From: Pararhizobium capsulatum DSM 1112
Lineage (GTDB): Bacteria; Pseudomonadota; Alphaproteobacteria; Rhizobiales; Rhizobiaceae
DNA: 64,000 bases
Direction of reading: 5' to 3'
Assembly: GCF_030814475.1 (NCBI RefSeq)
Contig: NZ_JAUSVF010000001.1
Location: 2,982,001 to 3,046,000 of the forward strand
The translations under genes were made by a program, and so were the position numbers. Positions 26,038-34,956 of the stretch are shown one piece after another. Position 1 is the first letter of the stretch. Each line of letters begins with the position of its first letter. Under the pieces are notes generated by a model that searched no databases, was not told the DNA's origin, and was given only the letters and a program-made list of their open reading frames with translations.

Positions 26038-27435
26038 ATGACCAAATACACGGGCACGTCCGGCGACGACAATCCCACTCTCCCGAAGAACGATCGCAAT
26101 CAGATCTACGGCTACGGCGGCAATGATGTCCTGAACGGCGGCGACCTCAGGGACGAGATCTATGGTGGCATCGGCAATGACCTGCTTTCCGGCCTCGACG
26201 GATCGGACCTGCTCATCGGCGACGCCGGCAGGGACACGATCTATGGGGGTGCGGGAGCAGATGATATCGACGGCGGAGCGGGCGGCGATTATCTCTGGGG
26301 TGGCGACGGCAGCGACGTCCTCTCCGGCGCAAGCGGGGACGACTCGCTCAACGGCGAACAGGGGGATGATCGCATCGACACCGGCGCCGGCAATGACAGC
26401 GTCGATGGTGGAGCAGGCAACGACACCATCACCCTGTCCACTGGCGTCGCAGGCGACAAGAAGACGGTTCTGGGTGGCACGGGGGACGACGTCGTCTTTG
26501 CCGGCCTTGGTGCGGACAGCATCGACGGTGGTTCCGGTCAGGATCTCGTGAGCTACATGTATGCGGCCGCGGCCGTCACTGTGGACCTGCAGACGGGAAA
26601 GGGTGGCGGAGCAGCAGCCGGCGATACCTTCAACCGGCTCGAGGATGTGAGCGGCTCCAGCCACAGCGACAAGCTCTACGGCAACGGCGCCTTCAACGAG
26701 ATCCTGGGCTTGGCGGGAAACGATACAATTCGGGGCGGCGCCGGTGGGGACTATCTCGACGGCGGCGTGGGTATCGACACGCTTGACTATCGCACATCCG
26801 ACGCCCGTGTGAAGATCGACCTTGCCACCAACTCCGCATCCGGCGGCGATGCGCAGGGCGATCAGATCTTCAACTTCGAATCCGTGCTGGGTTCGAATTT
26901 TTCGGACTTTCTCTACGGCAGCAAGGTGGCCAATACCTTGCGGGGCGGAAACGGAAACGACCTGCTCTCCGGTCGCGATGGCAACGACACGCTTTATGGC
27001 GACGATGGAAACGACACCCTCCAGGGAGGAAACGGCCAGGACAAGCTGCAGGGAGGCGCCGGCAAGGACCTGCTCGCTGGCGACGCCGGCTCGGACACGT
27101 TGACTGGCGGGTCCGGAGCCGACACGTTCATCTATCGCGCAATCGGGGATTCAACCAATACGATAACCGACCGCGATACCATCCTCGACTTCGATCATGG
27201 ACAGGGAGACAAGATCGACCTGACTCTGATCGATGCAAACACGAAAATCGCCGGCAACCAGTCATTTTCCTTCAAGGGAACCGGCGATTTCAGCGGAAGC
27301 GCGGGCCAGCTGCGCTACGTCAAGCAGGGCAGCGATGCCTATATTTATGGCGACGTGAACGGCGACAAGAAAATCGATTTTGCCATCCATCTTGATGACT
27401 CAATCACGTTGGTAGCGGGCGATTTCATCCTGTAA
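26038..27435 (+). CDS. RTX calcium-binding repeat protein, probably secreted by type I system
   Basis: A 465-aa acidic protein made almost wholly of glycine/aspartate nonapeptides of the GGxGxDxLx type, in at least three blocks separated by VDLQTGKGGGAAAGDTFN- and KIDLATNSASGGDAQGD-like connectors, as in serralysin-like and hemolysin-type proteins. The C-terminal 110 residues (DTILDFDHGQGDKIDLTLIDAN, then a DVNGDKKIDFAIHL strand and FIL at the end) form the M10 C-terminal/secretion signal. There is no N-terminal signal peptide, as expected for type I export, and no protease or lipase domain. No ABC exporter genes adjoin. The repeats fold as calcium-bound beta rolls outside the cell. The role may be adhesion or surface attachment, but this is inference. 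Confidence 0.9.
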   Translation: MTKYTGTSGDDNPTLPKNDRNQIYGYGGNDVLNGGDLRDEIYGGIGNDLLSGLDGSDLLIGDAGRDTIYGGAGADDIDGGAGGDYLWGGDGSDVLSGASGDDSLNGEQGDDRIDTGAGNDSVDGGAGNDTITLSTGVAGDKKTVLGGTGDDVVFAGLGADSIDGGSGQDLVSYMYAAAAVTVDLQTGKGGGAAAGDTFNRLEDVSGSSHSDKLYGNGAFNEILGLAGNDTIRGGAGGDYLDGGVGIDTLDYRTSDARVKIDLATNSASGGDAQGDQIFNFESVLGSNFSDFLYGSKVANTLRGGNGNDLLSGRDGNDTLYGDDGNDTLQGGNGQDKLQGGAGKDLLAGDAGSDTLTGGSGADTFIYRAIGDSTNTITDRDTILDFDHGQGDKIDLTLIDANTKIAGNQSFSFKGTGDFSGSAGQLRYVKQGSDAYIYGDVNGDKKIDFAIHLDDSITLVAGDFIL

Positions 27436-27508
27436 AGCACGTCGCGCAAAAGTGTGCCACGGTTTTGCGATAACGACATGCGCAAAAACAGCGAGCCGGG
27501 CGCTGGCT

Positions 27509-28417
27509 TCAACCCCGGGCCAATGGATCGAGACGCTGCCAGCTTTCGTGGAGCTGATTGCGAAACCACGTCATCTGCCGCTTGGCATATTGCCGGGTCG
27601 CTGCTGCGCCCTTTTCGATGACCTCGGCCTCGCTCATCTCCCCCTTCAGCATCGCCGATATCTGGGACACCCCGATCGCTTTCATGACAGGCAGTTCCGC
27701 AGGCAGATCCTGTGCCAGCAGCGCCCCTACCTCTTCGACCGCACCGGTTTCCAGCATAATGGCGAACCGCCTGTTGATCCGCTCCCGCAGAACCTGCCGC
27801 TCGGGCAGCACGACGATCTTCAGGGCTCGTTCGGGATCAATGACGACGGGTCCGCTACCCGTCTGAAAATGCCTGATTGATCGATCGGTCGCCGCCAGAA
27901 CTTCCAGCGCCCGCACGATGCGCTGCCCGTCCCCGGGCTTCAATATTTCGGCGGTCTCCGCGTCGTTCAGTGCGAGCTCGGCGTGCAGGGCCTCGGCTCC
28001 CTCCTCCCCGAGCCTTGCCCGCATGCGCTCCCGGATTTCGGCAGGAATCTTCGGCATGTCGGAAAGCCCACCGGTCAGGGCCTTGAAATAAAGCCCGGTG
28101 CCGCCAACAAAGACCGGTATCTTTCCCTCACCCCGCAGCCGGTCGACGAGAAGCGTGGCCTCGCGCATCCATTCTCCGGTGGAATAGGGCTTTGCCGCCG
28201 GTACGTGACCATAGAGATGGTGCGGGACCCCTCCCATATCCGCCTCGGAGGGGCGCGCCGTCAGCACATCAAGGGTATCGTAGACCTGCATGCTGTCGGC
28301 GTTGATGACCACGCCGCCATGTCGAGCGGCAAGCTCAACCGCAAGTGCGGACTTGCCGCTGGCGGTCGGCCCGGTTATCAGGATCGCGTCCTGTCCATTC
28401 TCAAGGTTTTTCATCAT
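27509..28417 (-). CDS. miaA: tRNA dimethylallyltransferase
   Basis: MiaA transfers a dimethylallyl group to N6 of A37 in tRNAs reading UNN codons. The 302-aa product has the P-loop ILITGPTASGKSALAVELA (residues about 12-30), INADSMQVYDTLDVLTARPS, VFVGGTGLYFKALTGG, the IPP transferase segment PGDGQRIVRALEV, and the C-terminal MKAIGVSQI, then TRQYAKRQMTWFRN. I chose ATG 28417; the next ATG (28414) and a TTG at 28444 are alternatives. The start codon is entangled with that of serB on the other strand (ATG 28416), so there is no intergenic space. Confidence 0.96.
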   Translation of the reverse strand: MMKNLENGQDAILITGPTASGKSALAVELAARHGGVVINADSMQVYDTLDVLTARPSEADMGGVPHHLYGHVPAAKPYSTGEWMREATLLVDRLRGEGKIPVFVGGTGLYFKALTGGLSDMPKIPAEIRERMRARLGEEGAEALHAELALNDAETAEILKPGDGQRIVRALEVLAATDRSIRHFQTGSGPVVIDPERALKIVVLPERQVLRERINRRFAIMLETGAVEEVGALLAQDLPAELPVMKAIGVSQISAMLKGEMSEAEVIEKGAAATRQYAKRQMTWFRNQLHESWQRLDPLARG

Positions 28418-29303
28418 GGCTTTCGTTGCCACGCTTGTAGCCAATCCGTCAAATCCCGTGCTGACACCCCGCCTTGCGGAAACAGCAGCGGACAGCCTGT
28501 CAGCATCGGGTCTCTACTGGCTCGCCGATGGCATAGCCTGCGATATCGTGCTCAGGGACGGGACCGATCCCGTCGCCGCCGAAACGCAGTTGCGCGCGCT
28601 CATCGGCCAGGAACCGATCGACGTCATTGTTCAGGACGCGGAAACCCGCCGCAAGAAGCTGCTGATCGCCGACATGGATTCCACCATGATCGGTCAGGAA
28701 TGCATTGACGAACTGGCAGCCGAAGTCGGCCTCAAGGACAAGGTCGCAACCATTACGGCGCGGGCCATGAACGGCGAAATCGCCTTCGAGCCCGCCCTTA
28801 TCGAACGTGTCGCCCTGTTGAAGGGCCTTCCGCTCAGTGTCGTCGGCGACGTGATCGAAAAGCGCATCACGCTGACGTCAGGCGGGCTCGAACTCGTCGC
28901 CACCATGAAGGCAAAGGGCCACCACACCGCCCTCGTCTCCGGCGGCTTCACAGTCTTCACCAATCCGATCGCAGCCCGGATCGGCTTCCACGAAAACCGC
29001 GCCAACATTCTGCTGGAACAGGACGGCGTGCTCAGCGGCACGGTCGCCGAACCGATCCTCGGCAAGCAGGCGAAAGTCGATGCCCTCATCGATATCTGCA
29101 AGACCCTCGGGTTCGACCCGTCCGAGGCGATGGCCGTCGGTGACGGCGCCAACGACCTCGGCATGCTGCATCTGGCAGGCGCGGGCGTCGCACTCCACGC
29201 CAAGCCAGCCGTTGCGGCAGAAGCGAAAATCCGCATCGACCACGGCGACCTCACGGCACTTCTCTACATTCAGGGCTATCGCAAGACGGACTTCGTGATG
29301 TGA
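28416..29303 (+). CDS. serB: Phosphoserine phosphatase
   Basis: SerB hydrolyses O-phosphoserine to serine, the last step of serine synthesis. The 295-aa protein has a shortened N-terminal ACT-like region and the HAD-type catalytic core: nucleophile Asp86 in IADMDSTMIGQEC, VSGGFTVFTNP (motif II), LGKQAKVDAL (lysine motif III) and VGDGANDLGML (motif IV). The start is ATG 28416, overlapping miaA divergently. The GNAT gene follows with a 4-base overlap (GTGA), so the two are co-translated. Confidence 0.97.
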   Translation: MAFVATLVANPSNPVLTPRLAETAADSLSASGLYWLADGIACDIVLRDGTDPVAAETQLRALIGQEPIDVIVQDAETRRKKLLIADMDSTMIGQECIDELAAEVGLKDKVATITARAMNGEIAFEPALIERVALLKGLPLSVVGDVIEKRITLTSGGLELVATMKAKGHHTALVSGGFTVFTNPIAARIGFHENRANILLEQDGVLSGTVAEPILGKQAKVDALIDICKTLGFDPSEAMAVGDGANDLGMLHLAGAGVALHAKPAVAAEAKIRIDHGDLTALLYIQGYRKTDFVM

Positions 29304-29875
29304 TTGCCGAAACCGAACGCCTTCTCATCCGCAATTGGCGAGATACGCCGCAGGATCGGGCGCTGTTCCATGAGATCAATTCCGATCCGGAGGTGATGGC
29401 TTTCTTCCCCCGGCAGCGAACACGAGCCGAATGCGGTCCGCTGCTGGAAGAGGCGCGCCGCCGCATCGAGGAAACCGGCCTTGGTTTCTTCGCCCTGGCT
29501 CTGCGTGAAGGAGATCAGCCAATCGGCTTCTGCGGACTCAATCAGCCGGATCGTGAGCCGATCCTGCCGGCCGGTACAGTCGAAATCGGCTGGCGTCTCG
29601 CCCGGCCCCATTGGGGAAAGGGTTATATGACAGAAGCTGGCAACGCCTTGCTGCGTCACGGCTTTCTGGAACTTGGCCTTCCGGAGATCGTATCCTTCGC
29701 CGTCGCACAGAACGAGCGATCAACCGCAGTCATGCGGCGTCTGGGCATGCACCATGACACTGCAAGGGATTTCGATCACCCCCGCGTCCCGGACACCTCG
29801 CCGGACCTGAAGCGGCATGTCCTCTATGCGCTGACGGCGAACGAATGGCGCACGCAACAGCTGCGCGCGCGATGA
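29300..29875 (+). CDS. GNAT family N-acetyltransferase
   Basis: A 191-aa RimJ/RimL-type acetyltransferase: ETERLLIRNWRDTPQDRALFHEINSDPEVMAFFP, IGFCGLNQPD, VEIGWRLARPHWGKGYMTEAGNALLRHGF with the acetyl-CoA pattern, and FAVAQNERSTAVMRRLGM. Proteins of this kind acetylate amino groups of proteins or small molecules. It starts with GTG at 29300, overlapping the serB stop. Its stop codon abuts the convergent stop of the Do-type protease gene with no base between. Substrate unknown. Confidence 0.93.
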   Translation: MIAETERLLIRNWRDTPQDRALFHEINSDPEVMAFFPRQRTRAECGPLLEEARRRIEETGLGFFALALREGDQPIGFCGLNQPDREPILPAGTVEIGWRLARPHWGKGYMTEAGNALLRHGFLELGLPEIVSFAVAQNERSTAVMRRLGMHHDTARDFDHPRVPDTSPDLKRHVLYALTANEWRTQQLRAR

Positions 29876-31435
29876 TCACTCCATCCGCACGGTAACGAAG
29901 CGAAGCTCGCCCGTCTTGTTGGCGATCATCAGAAGAGCGTTCCGCCGCCCATCCGCTTTCAACTCCTCGACCCGCGCAGAAACATCCTCGGGCGCCCGCA
30001 TGGCTTCCTGGCCGATCTCGACAATGACATCACCCGCCACGATCCGGCGTTCCGCAGCCGCAGAGTCTGCCGCGACATCGGTGATCACGACCCCCTCGAC
30101 ATCCTCGGCAATCCCGTAAGTCTTGCGGCTTTCGGCATCGAGCGCGGCAAGCTTCATGCCCAGAACCTCGTCAGCCACCGGAAGATCCGCAGCCGGCGGC
30201 TCGGCCTGATCCGTGCCTTCCTGAGCGCCCTGCGTATCTTCTGCGACCGCCGCTTCCGCCTCTTCACCGTCCTCAAGACGACCGAGCGTGACCTTCACGG
30301 TCATTTCCTTGCCGTCGCGGATGATCACCACATCGACGGCCTTGCCCACCGGGCTTTCCGCCACGACCCGCGGCAGGTCGCGCATCTCGACGACATCCCG
30401 GCCATCGAACTTGATGATCACGTCGCCGGTCTTGATCTCACCGCCATCGACGGGGCCGCCGCTGACAATACCGGCAACGAGTGCACCTTTCGGCGTCTCC
30501 ATCTTCAGGCTTTCGGCGATATCCGCCGTCACGGGCTGGATACGCACGCCCAGCCAGCCACGGCGCGTCTCGCCGAATTCCCGCAACTGCTTGACGACAT
30601 TTTCGGCAAGCTCCGTCGGCACGGAAAAGCCGATACCGATCGAGCCGCCGCTCGGCGAAATGATCGCCGTGTTGATGCCGATGACCTCGCCCCTCATATT
30701 GAACAGCGGGCCGCCGGAATTGCCCCGGTTGATCGCCGCGTCCGTCTGGATGAAATTGTCGTAAGGGCCGGCATTGATGTTGCGTCCGCGCGCCGAGATG
30801 ATGCCCACCGTCACTGTGCCGCCGAGGCCGAACGGATTGCCGATCGCCATCACCCAGTCACCGATCCGCATGGTCTTGCTGTCACCGAAGGGAACGGATG
30901 TCAGCGGCTTCTTGGGCTCGACCTTCAGCAGCGCCAGATCGGTCTTGGTATCCGTACCGATCAGCTTGGCCTGCAGCTTGCTCCCATTGGCGAAGTTCAC
31001 CTCGATATCGTCGGCGCCCTCGATCACATGGTTGTTGGTGACGATATAGCCGGCGGGATCGATGACGAAACCCGATCCGAGCGAGCTGACTGTGCGCTGG
31101 CGATCACCCGGAGCGCCCTGCCCCTTGAAGAATTCATCGAAGAAATCCTGGAACGGAGAGCCTTCCGGCACCTGCGGCATCGGCGCGTTGTCGTCGTTCT
31201 TGACGTTCTGCGAGGTCGAGATATTGACCACCGCATCCAGCAGGCCGGCAGCGAGGTCGGCAACAGATTCCGGTCCATGTCCGGCCAGCGCCGATTTTCC
31301 GGGCACCACCTGCATCGGCACCGTCGCCGCAGGCGTCGTCGTCTGGGCGTGCACCAAGGTCGCAGGCAGGGCAGTCACGAGGGCCAGGGCCGTTACGGTC
31401 GATCGGAAGAAAACAGAACGGATGGGCAAGGCCAT
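29876..31435 (-). CDS. Do-type periplasmic serine protease (DegP/DegQ/HtrA)
   Basis: A 519-aa HtrA family protease/chaperone of the periplasm. It has a signal peptide (FRSTVTALALVTALPATLVHA), the trypsin-like domain with the catalytic triad His136 (VTNNHVIEG), Asp166 (TDLALLKV) and Ser240 (RGNSGGPLF), and two PDZ domains (GWLGVRIQPVTADIAESLKM and, C-terminal, VADEVLGMKLAALDAESRKTYGI). An acidic stretch of about 35 residues (EDGEEAEAAVAEDTQ and onward) separates the two PDZ domains. It degrades or refolds misfolded envelope proteins. The gene order next to serB/miaA on one side and hflC/DUF2065/ACT protein on the other is usual in Rhizobiaceae as I recall. Confidence 0.96.
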   Translation of the reverse strand: MALPIRSVFFRSTVTALALVTALPATLVHAQTTTPAATVPMQVVPGKSALAGHGPESVADLAAGLLDAVVNISTSQNVKNDDNAPMPQVPEGSPFQDFFDEFFKGQGAPGDRQRTVSSLGSGFVIDPAGYIVTNNHVIEGADDIEVNFANGSKLQAKLIGTDTKTDLALLKVEPKKPLTSVPFGDSKTMRIGDWVMAIGNPFGLGGTVTVGIISARGRNINAGPYDNFIQTDAAINRGNSGGPLFNMRGEVIGINTAIISPSGGSIGIGFSVPTELAENVVKQLREFGETRRGWLGVRIQPVTADIAESLKMETPKGALVAGIVSGGPVDGGEIKTGDVIIKFDGRDVVEMRDLPRVVAESPVGKAVDVVIIRDGKEMTVKVTLGRLEDGEEAEAAVAEDTQGAQEGTDQAEPPAADLPVADEVLGMKLAALDAESRKTYGIAEDVEGVVITDVAADSAAAERRIVAGDVIVEIGQEAMRAPEDVSARVEELKADGRRNALLMIANKTGELRFVTVRME

Positions 31436-31653
31436 GGGGTCCTCTCGATTTCAGGTTTCGGCCCGCCCGCCGGCACACGGCCCGTCGGATAGGTGCGACC
31501 GTCAGTGTAGCCGAAGATAAGGCGGTTTTGGGAAGCGTCCAGTCATCTTTTCGTTACGGCAGACAACCGGCGCCACACCGGTTATCTGCCTATAAGATTT
31601 TGAATTCTGGCATGATTTTTGAAGAATACGCAACCACGCGCTGGGGCTGATGC

Positions 31654-32040
31654 TCAGCTCATGATCTCGTGGCCATGGGCCTTCAGCGCTTCCACGGCCG
31701 TGTCGAGGCTGGAACCGCTGATGAAGATATAGTCTGTGCTGAAGGTCGAATTGGCAAAAATGCCGACGCCGGCTGCAGCCAGCGGGGTCAGCACCGATTC
31801 GAGTACGCCCGGTACGTCGAAGGCGAAATGCTGCTCGATGCGCAGGCAACGCCACCCCAGCGAAGACTGCACGCTCGAAGGGATACGCGCCGCTCGGCAG
31901 ACCAGTGTCATTTCTTCGCGCGAACTGGACACGGCCCAGAAGCCGGCACCCGGCAGCCAGTCCGGCAGTTGAGAACCGATAGTAAGCCGCGTGATCGCAT
32001 ACTCGGCGTCCACAAGGCGAATGAGCAATTTCCGTGACAT
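31654..32040 (-). CDS. ACT domain-containing protein
   Basis: A 128-aa cytoplasmic protein with two ACT-like units: N-terminal LLIRLVDAEYAITRLTIG with EEMTLVCRAARIPSS, and C-terminal LRIEQHFAFDVPGVLESVLTPLAAAGVGIFANSTFSTDYIFISGS. It belongs to the COG3603/ACT_7 group, small stand-alone ACT proteins that presumably bind amino acids. It follows DUF2065 by three bases at the end of the hflK-hflC-DUF2065 unit. Function unknown; the link with hflKC is by position only. Confidence 0.9.
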   Translation of the reverse strand: MSRKLLIRLVDAEYAITRLTIGSQLPDWLPGAGFWAVSSSREEMTLVCRAARIPSSVQSSLGWRCLRIEQHFAFDVPGVLESVLTPLAAAGVGIFANSTFSTDYIFISGSSLDTAVEALKAHGHEIMS

Positions 32041-32043
32041 TCT

Positions 32044-32229
32044 CTATCCTCGCATGATCCATACGACCCCCACGCCGGCTGCAACCGACACAAGGCCGAA
32101 CAGCCGAAGCTGCTGCTCCGGTATATGCGACAAACGCTTCGCCATTTCCACCAAAACAAGAGGGGCCAGTGCGTACACCAGCCCCTCAATGATCAGAAAG
32201 AACGCGATTCCCATAAGAAAATCGGTCAT
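32044..32229 (-). CDS. DUF2065 small membrane protein
   Basis: A 61-residue protein with two hydrophobic helices (LMGIAFFLIIEGLVYALAP and LFGLVSVAAGVGVVWIM) joined by a polar section EMAKRLSHIPEQQLR, the DUF2065 (YjeT-like) pattern. In E. coli yjeT also follows hflC, which supports a shared role with the HflKC complex in the inner membrane. Eight bases separate it from hflC. Confidence 0.92.
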   Translation of the reverse strand: MTDFLMGIAFFLIIEGLVYALAPLVLVEMAKRLSHIPEQQLRLFGLVSVAAGVGVVWIMRG

Positions 32230-32237
32230 GACCTCTT

Positions 32238-33167
32238 TCAGTTCCCGGTCGCAGCCGCAGGTGCGGGTGCCACCGTCATCGCTGTCGGGGAACCTTCCGA
32301 GCTATTGAAATAGCGGAAGAACTCCGAATCGGGCGACAGGACCAGCGTCGTGTCCGGGCTGCCGATCGCCGCCTGATAGGCGTTCATCGACCGGTAGAAC
32401 TCGAAGAACTGCGGATCGCGGGCAAAAGCATCGGCAAACACCTTGGTCCGCTCGGCTTCGCCTTCACCGCGTAGGATTTCCGAATCACGCTGCGCTTCCG
32501 CCACGAACTCGACAACCTGACGGTCGGCGATAGCGCGACGGCGCTGGCTTTCTTCCTTACCGCGGGCGCGGATCAGTTCAGCCTCGGCAAGACGCTCGGC
32601 CTTCATGCGGTCGAAGGTCTGTTGCGAAACTTCCTGCGTCAGGTCGGTGCGGCGAATGCGAACGTCCTCGATATTGAGGCCGAGCGATTCAGCGTCGGTC
32701 TTCAGGTCGGCGCGCACTTCGCGCATCATCGAGGCACGTTCTTCCGAGAGAGCCGATTCAAACCCACGCAAACCGTAAACGCGGCGCAGCGAGGCATCGA
32801 GACGAGTGCGAAGGCGTGATTCTGCCGATTCGCGATCGCCCGAGACCGTTTCGCGGAAGCGGCGGGCATCGGCGATCCGATAAACGACGAAAGCGTCGAC
32901 TTCGTAGAACTTGCCGCCGGAAACCTGCACGCGGATGTTATCCAGATCGAAGCGCAGGGCCTGCTTCTCGACATACTGGACACGGTCGGCATCCATGAAG
33001 GCAAAAGGCAGCTTGAAGTACAGGCCTGGCTCGGCCTTGACGTCCTTGATCTGACCGAAGCGAACAACGATTGCCTGCTGGCGTGCATTGACCACGAAGA
33101 TCGAGGAATAGGCAACCATCAGCAGAACAGCGAGGCCGATGAGAATATAGGGAAGGCGATTGGTCAT
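32238..33167 (-). CDS. hflC: Protease modulator HflC
   Basis: A 309-aa SPFH-domain protein with an N-terminal membrane anchor (YILIGLAVLLMVAYSSIFVV), the SPFH part (ARQQAIVVRFGQIKDVKAEPGLYFKLPF) and a long charged coiled coil (SQQTFDRMKAERLAEAELIRARGKEESQRRRAIADRQ). HflC and HflK form a large periplasmic cage around the FtsH protease. The start ATG overlaps the hflK stop (TAATG), so translation is coupled. Confidence 0.97.
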   Translation of the reverse strand: MTNRLPYILIGLAVLLMVAYSSIFVVNARQQAIVVRFGQIKDVKAEPGLYFKLPFAFMDADRVQYVEKQALRFDLDNIRVQVSGGKFYEVDAFVVYRIADARRFRETVSGDRESAESRLRTRLDASLRRVYGLRGFESALSEERASMMREVRADLKTDAESLGLNIEDVRIRRTDLTQEVSQQTFDRMKAERLAEAELIRARGKEESQRRRAIADRQVVEFVAEAQRDSEILRGEGEAERTKVFADAFARDPQFFEFYRSMNAYQAAIGSPDTTLVLSPDSEFFRYFNSSEGSPTAMTVAPAPAAATGN

Positions 33168-34282
33168 TACTGTGCCCCTCCCGTCGGCGCAGGCCTGTTG
33201 ATCTCATTCAGCGGAAGGTAGGGCAGCACGCCCTGGCCATTCTTCTCATCGAGAATGACCTTCTTGGACTTGCCAAGCACATCCTGCATCGCTTCGAGAT
33301 AGAGCCGCTTGCGGGTAACTTCGGGCGACTGCGCATAGGCATCGTAGACCGAGATGAAGCGCTGTGCCTCACCCTGGGCTTCCTTGACGACGCGGTCCTT
33401 GTAGGCGGCCGCTTCTTCGCGGATCTGCGCTGCCTGACCACGAGCCTGGCCAAGGACCTGGTTCGAATACTGGTTGGATTCTTCGACGAAACGGTCTTCG
33501 TCCTGCTCTGCACGCTGCACTTCGTCGAACGCGTCTGCGACTTCGCGCGGCGGAGCCGCATCCTCGATCGCAACCGTGTTGACCGAAATGCCGGCGCCGT
33601 AGGTATCCATCGTCGCCTGAATCGTGGTTTTCACGTCGGCTGCGATTGCCTGACGATTGTCACGGAAAATGTCCTGGGCCGGACGGCGGCCAACGACTTC
33701 GCGCATGGCGCTTTCGGAAACCTGCTGCAGCGTTTCAGCCGGATTTTCAACGTTGAAAAGGAAAGCCTTCGGATCAGTAACCGAGAAGAGAACCGAGAAC
33801 TGCACGTTGACGATGTTCTGGTCGCCCGACAGCATCAGGCCGGATCCAGCCTGGTCGCCGACACCCGAACGGCTGCCGATGTTCTGCTGCTGCTCGGTGA
33901 TCTTGACCATTTCGACCGTTTCAAACGGCCAGAAATGATAGTGCAGACCCGGCATCGAGATTTCGTCTTTCGGCTTGCCGAAACGCATTTCGACGCCGCG
34001 TTCGTCCGGCTGCACGGTATAGATCGAATTGATAAGGAAGAAGCCGACGATCAGCAGGCCGATGATGACGGCCACGCCGCCATTGAAGCCACCGGGCACG
34101 ACGCCCTTCAGCTGATCCTGCCCGCGCCTGAACATCTCTTCAAGGTCCGGCGGACCGCCATTGCCGCGGCCACCGCCGCCGCCACGGGGGCGGTTCGGCC
34201 CCTGGCCCCAAGGCCCCTTGTTGCCGCCGCCGCCGCCGCCCCAAGGGCCTCCGCCGCCGCCATTCTGATTGCTCCAGGGCAT
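33167..34282 (-). CDS. hflK: FtsH protease activity modulator HflK
   Basis: From ATG 34282 the protein has 371 aa. It begins with a glycine-rich tail (MPWSNQNGGGGGPWGGG, then more glycine and asparagine), then a membrane anchor (AVIIGLLIVGFFLINSIYTV), the SPFH domain (ERGVEMRFGKPKDEISMPGLHYHFWPF) and a coiled coil with RAEQDEDRFVEESNQYSNQVLGQARGQAAQI. It partners HflC to control FtsH-dependent degradation of membrane proteins. An earlier in-frame ATG at 34309 exists, but MPWSNQ is the usual start. Confidence 0.97.
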   Translation of the reverse strand: MPWSNQNGGGGGPWGGGGGGNKGPWGQGPNRPRGGGGGRGNGGPPDLEEMFRRGQDQLKGVVPGGFNGGVAVIIGLLIVGFFLINSIYTVQPDERGVEMRFGKPKDEISMPGLHYHFWPFETVEMVKITEQQQNIGSRSGVGDQAGSGLMLSGDQNIVNVQFSVLFSVTDPKAFLFNVENPAETLQQVSESAMREVVGRRPAQDIFRDNRQAIAADVKTTIQATMDTYGAGISVNTVAIEDAAPPREVADAFDEVQRAEQDEDRFVEESNQYSNQVLGQARGQAAQIREEAAAYKDRVVKEAQGEAQRFISVYDAYAQSPEVTRKRLYLEAMQDVLGKSKKVILDEKNGQGVLPYLPLNEINRPAPTGGAQ

Positions 34283-34419
34283 CAATACCTCTTCCGTTGA
34301 AACTGCCATGCCGTCGCGCCCGCAGGATTGCCTGCAGGGCGAGGTTTTCCCGTTATAGGTATCTGAAGAACCGCTTTCAACGCGGCGTCTCCAAGTTCAC
34401 CGTAAAACGCCGAAAATAG

Positions 34420-34956
34420 TTAGCGGAGAGCGCTCTTTCGCTGCCAGACGACCAGATTCATTGCGTGACTGTCCTTTTCGCCCTGCGGAATCGGCTCCTC
34501 GGAGACTTTCTCGAACAGTTCGGGATCGATATCAGGAAAGCGCGTGTCGCCGTCGACTTCGGCCGCAACCTCCGTCACGTAAAGCGTATCCGTTCGGTCG
34601 ATCGTCTGCCGGTAGATCTCGCCACCGCCGATGATCGACACCGCCGATACGCCCGTTTCCCGTGCCAGCTCCTGAGCCGTCGCCAAGGCCGCATCCACGG
34701 TGTTGACGACAATGGCACCTTCCGCTGTAAAAGCCGCGTCACGGGTCACAACGATGTTCGGACGTCCCGGCAACGGACGGCCAAGCGAAACCCAGGTCTT
34801 GCGCCCCATGACGATCGGCTTTCCCATCGTCAGCGTCTTGAAGCGCTTCAGGTCGGTTGGCAACCGCCACGGCAGATCGCCCTCGTGACCGATGACCCCG
34901 TTCTCTGCCACAGCAACGACGATCTCGACCGGCACATCGCGAATAACATCAGTCAT
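34420..34956 (-). CDS. folA: Dihydrofolate reductase
   Basis: A 178-aa enzyme reducing dihydrofolate to tetrahydrofolate with NADPH. The core motifs are EIVVAVAENGVIGHEGDLPWRLPTDLKRFK with the catalytic acidic residue in GDLPW, MGKPIVMGRKTWVSLGRPLPGRPNIVVTRD, VSIIGGGEIYRQTI and LYVTEVAAEVDGDTRFPDID. The ATG at 34956 overlaps the glutathione transferase gene end by 8 bp. Together with thyA, two genes upstream on the same strand, it forms the thymidylate cycle. Confidence 0.97.
   Translation of the reverse strand: MTDVIRDVPVEIVVAVAENGVIGHEGDLPWRLPTDLKRFKTLTMGKPIVMGRKTWVSLGRPLPGRPNIVVTRDAAFTAEGAIVVNTVDAALATAQELARETGVSAVSIIGGGEIYRQTIDRTDTLYVTEVAAEVDGDTRFPDIDPELFEKVSEEPIPQGEKDSHAMNLVVWQRKSALR

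Noticed and set aside
34325..34356. Hairpin CGCCCGCAGG/CCTGCAGGGCG upstream of hflK
   Set aside because: It contains a bulge and its T-rich side faces the wrong way for the minus-strand folA transcript.
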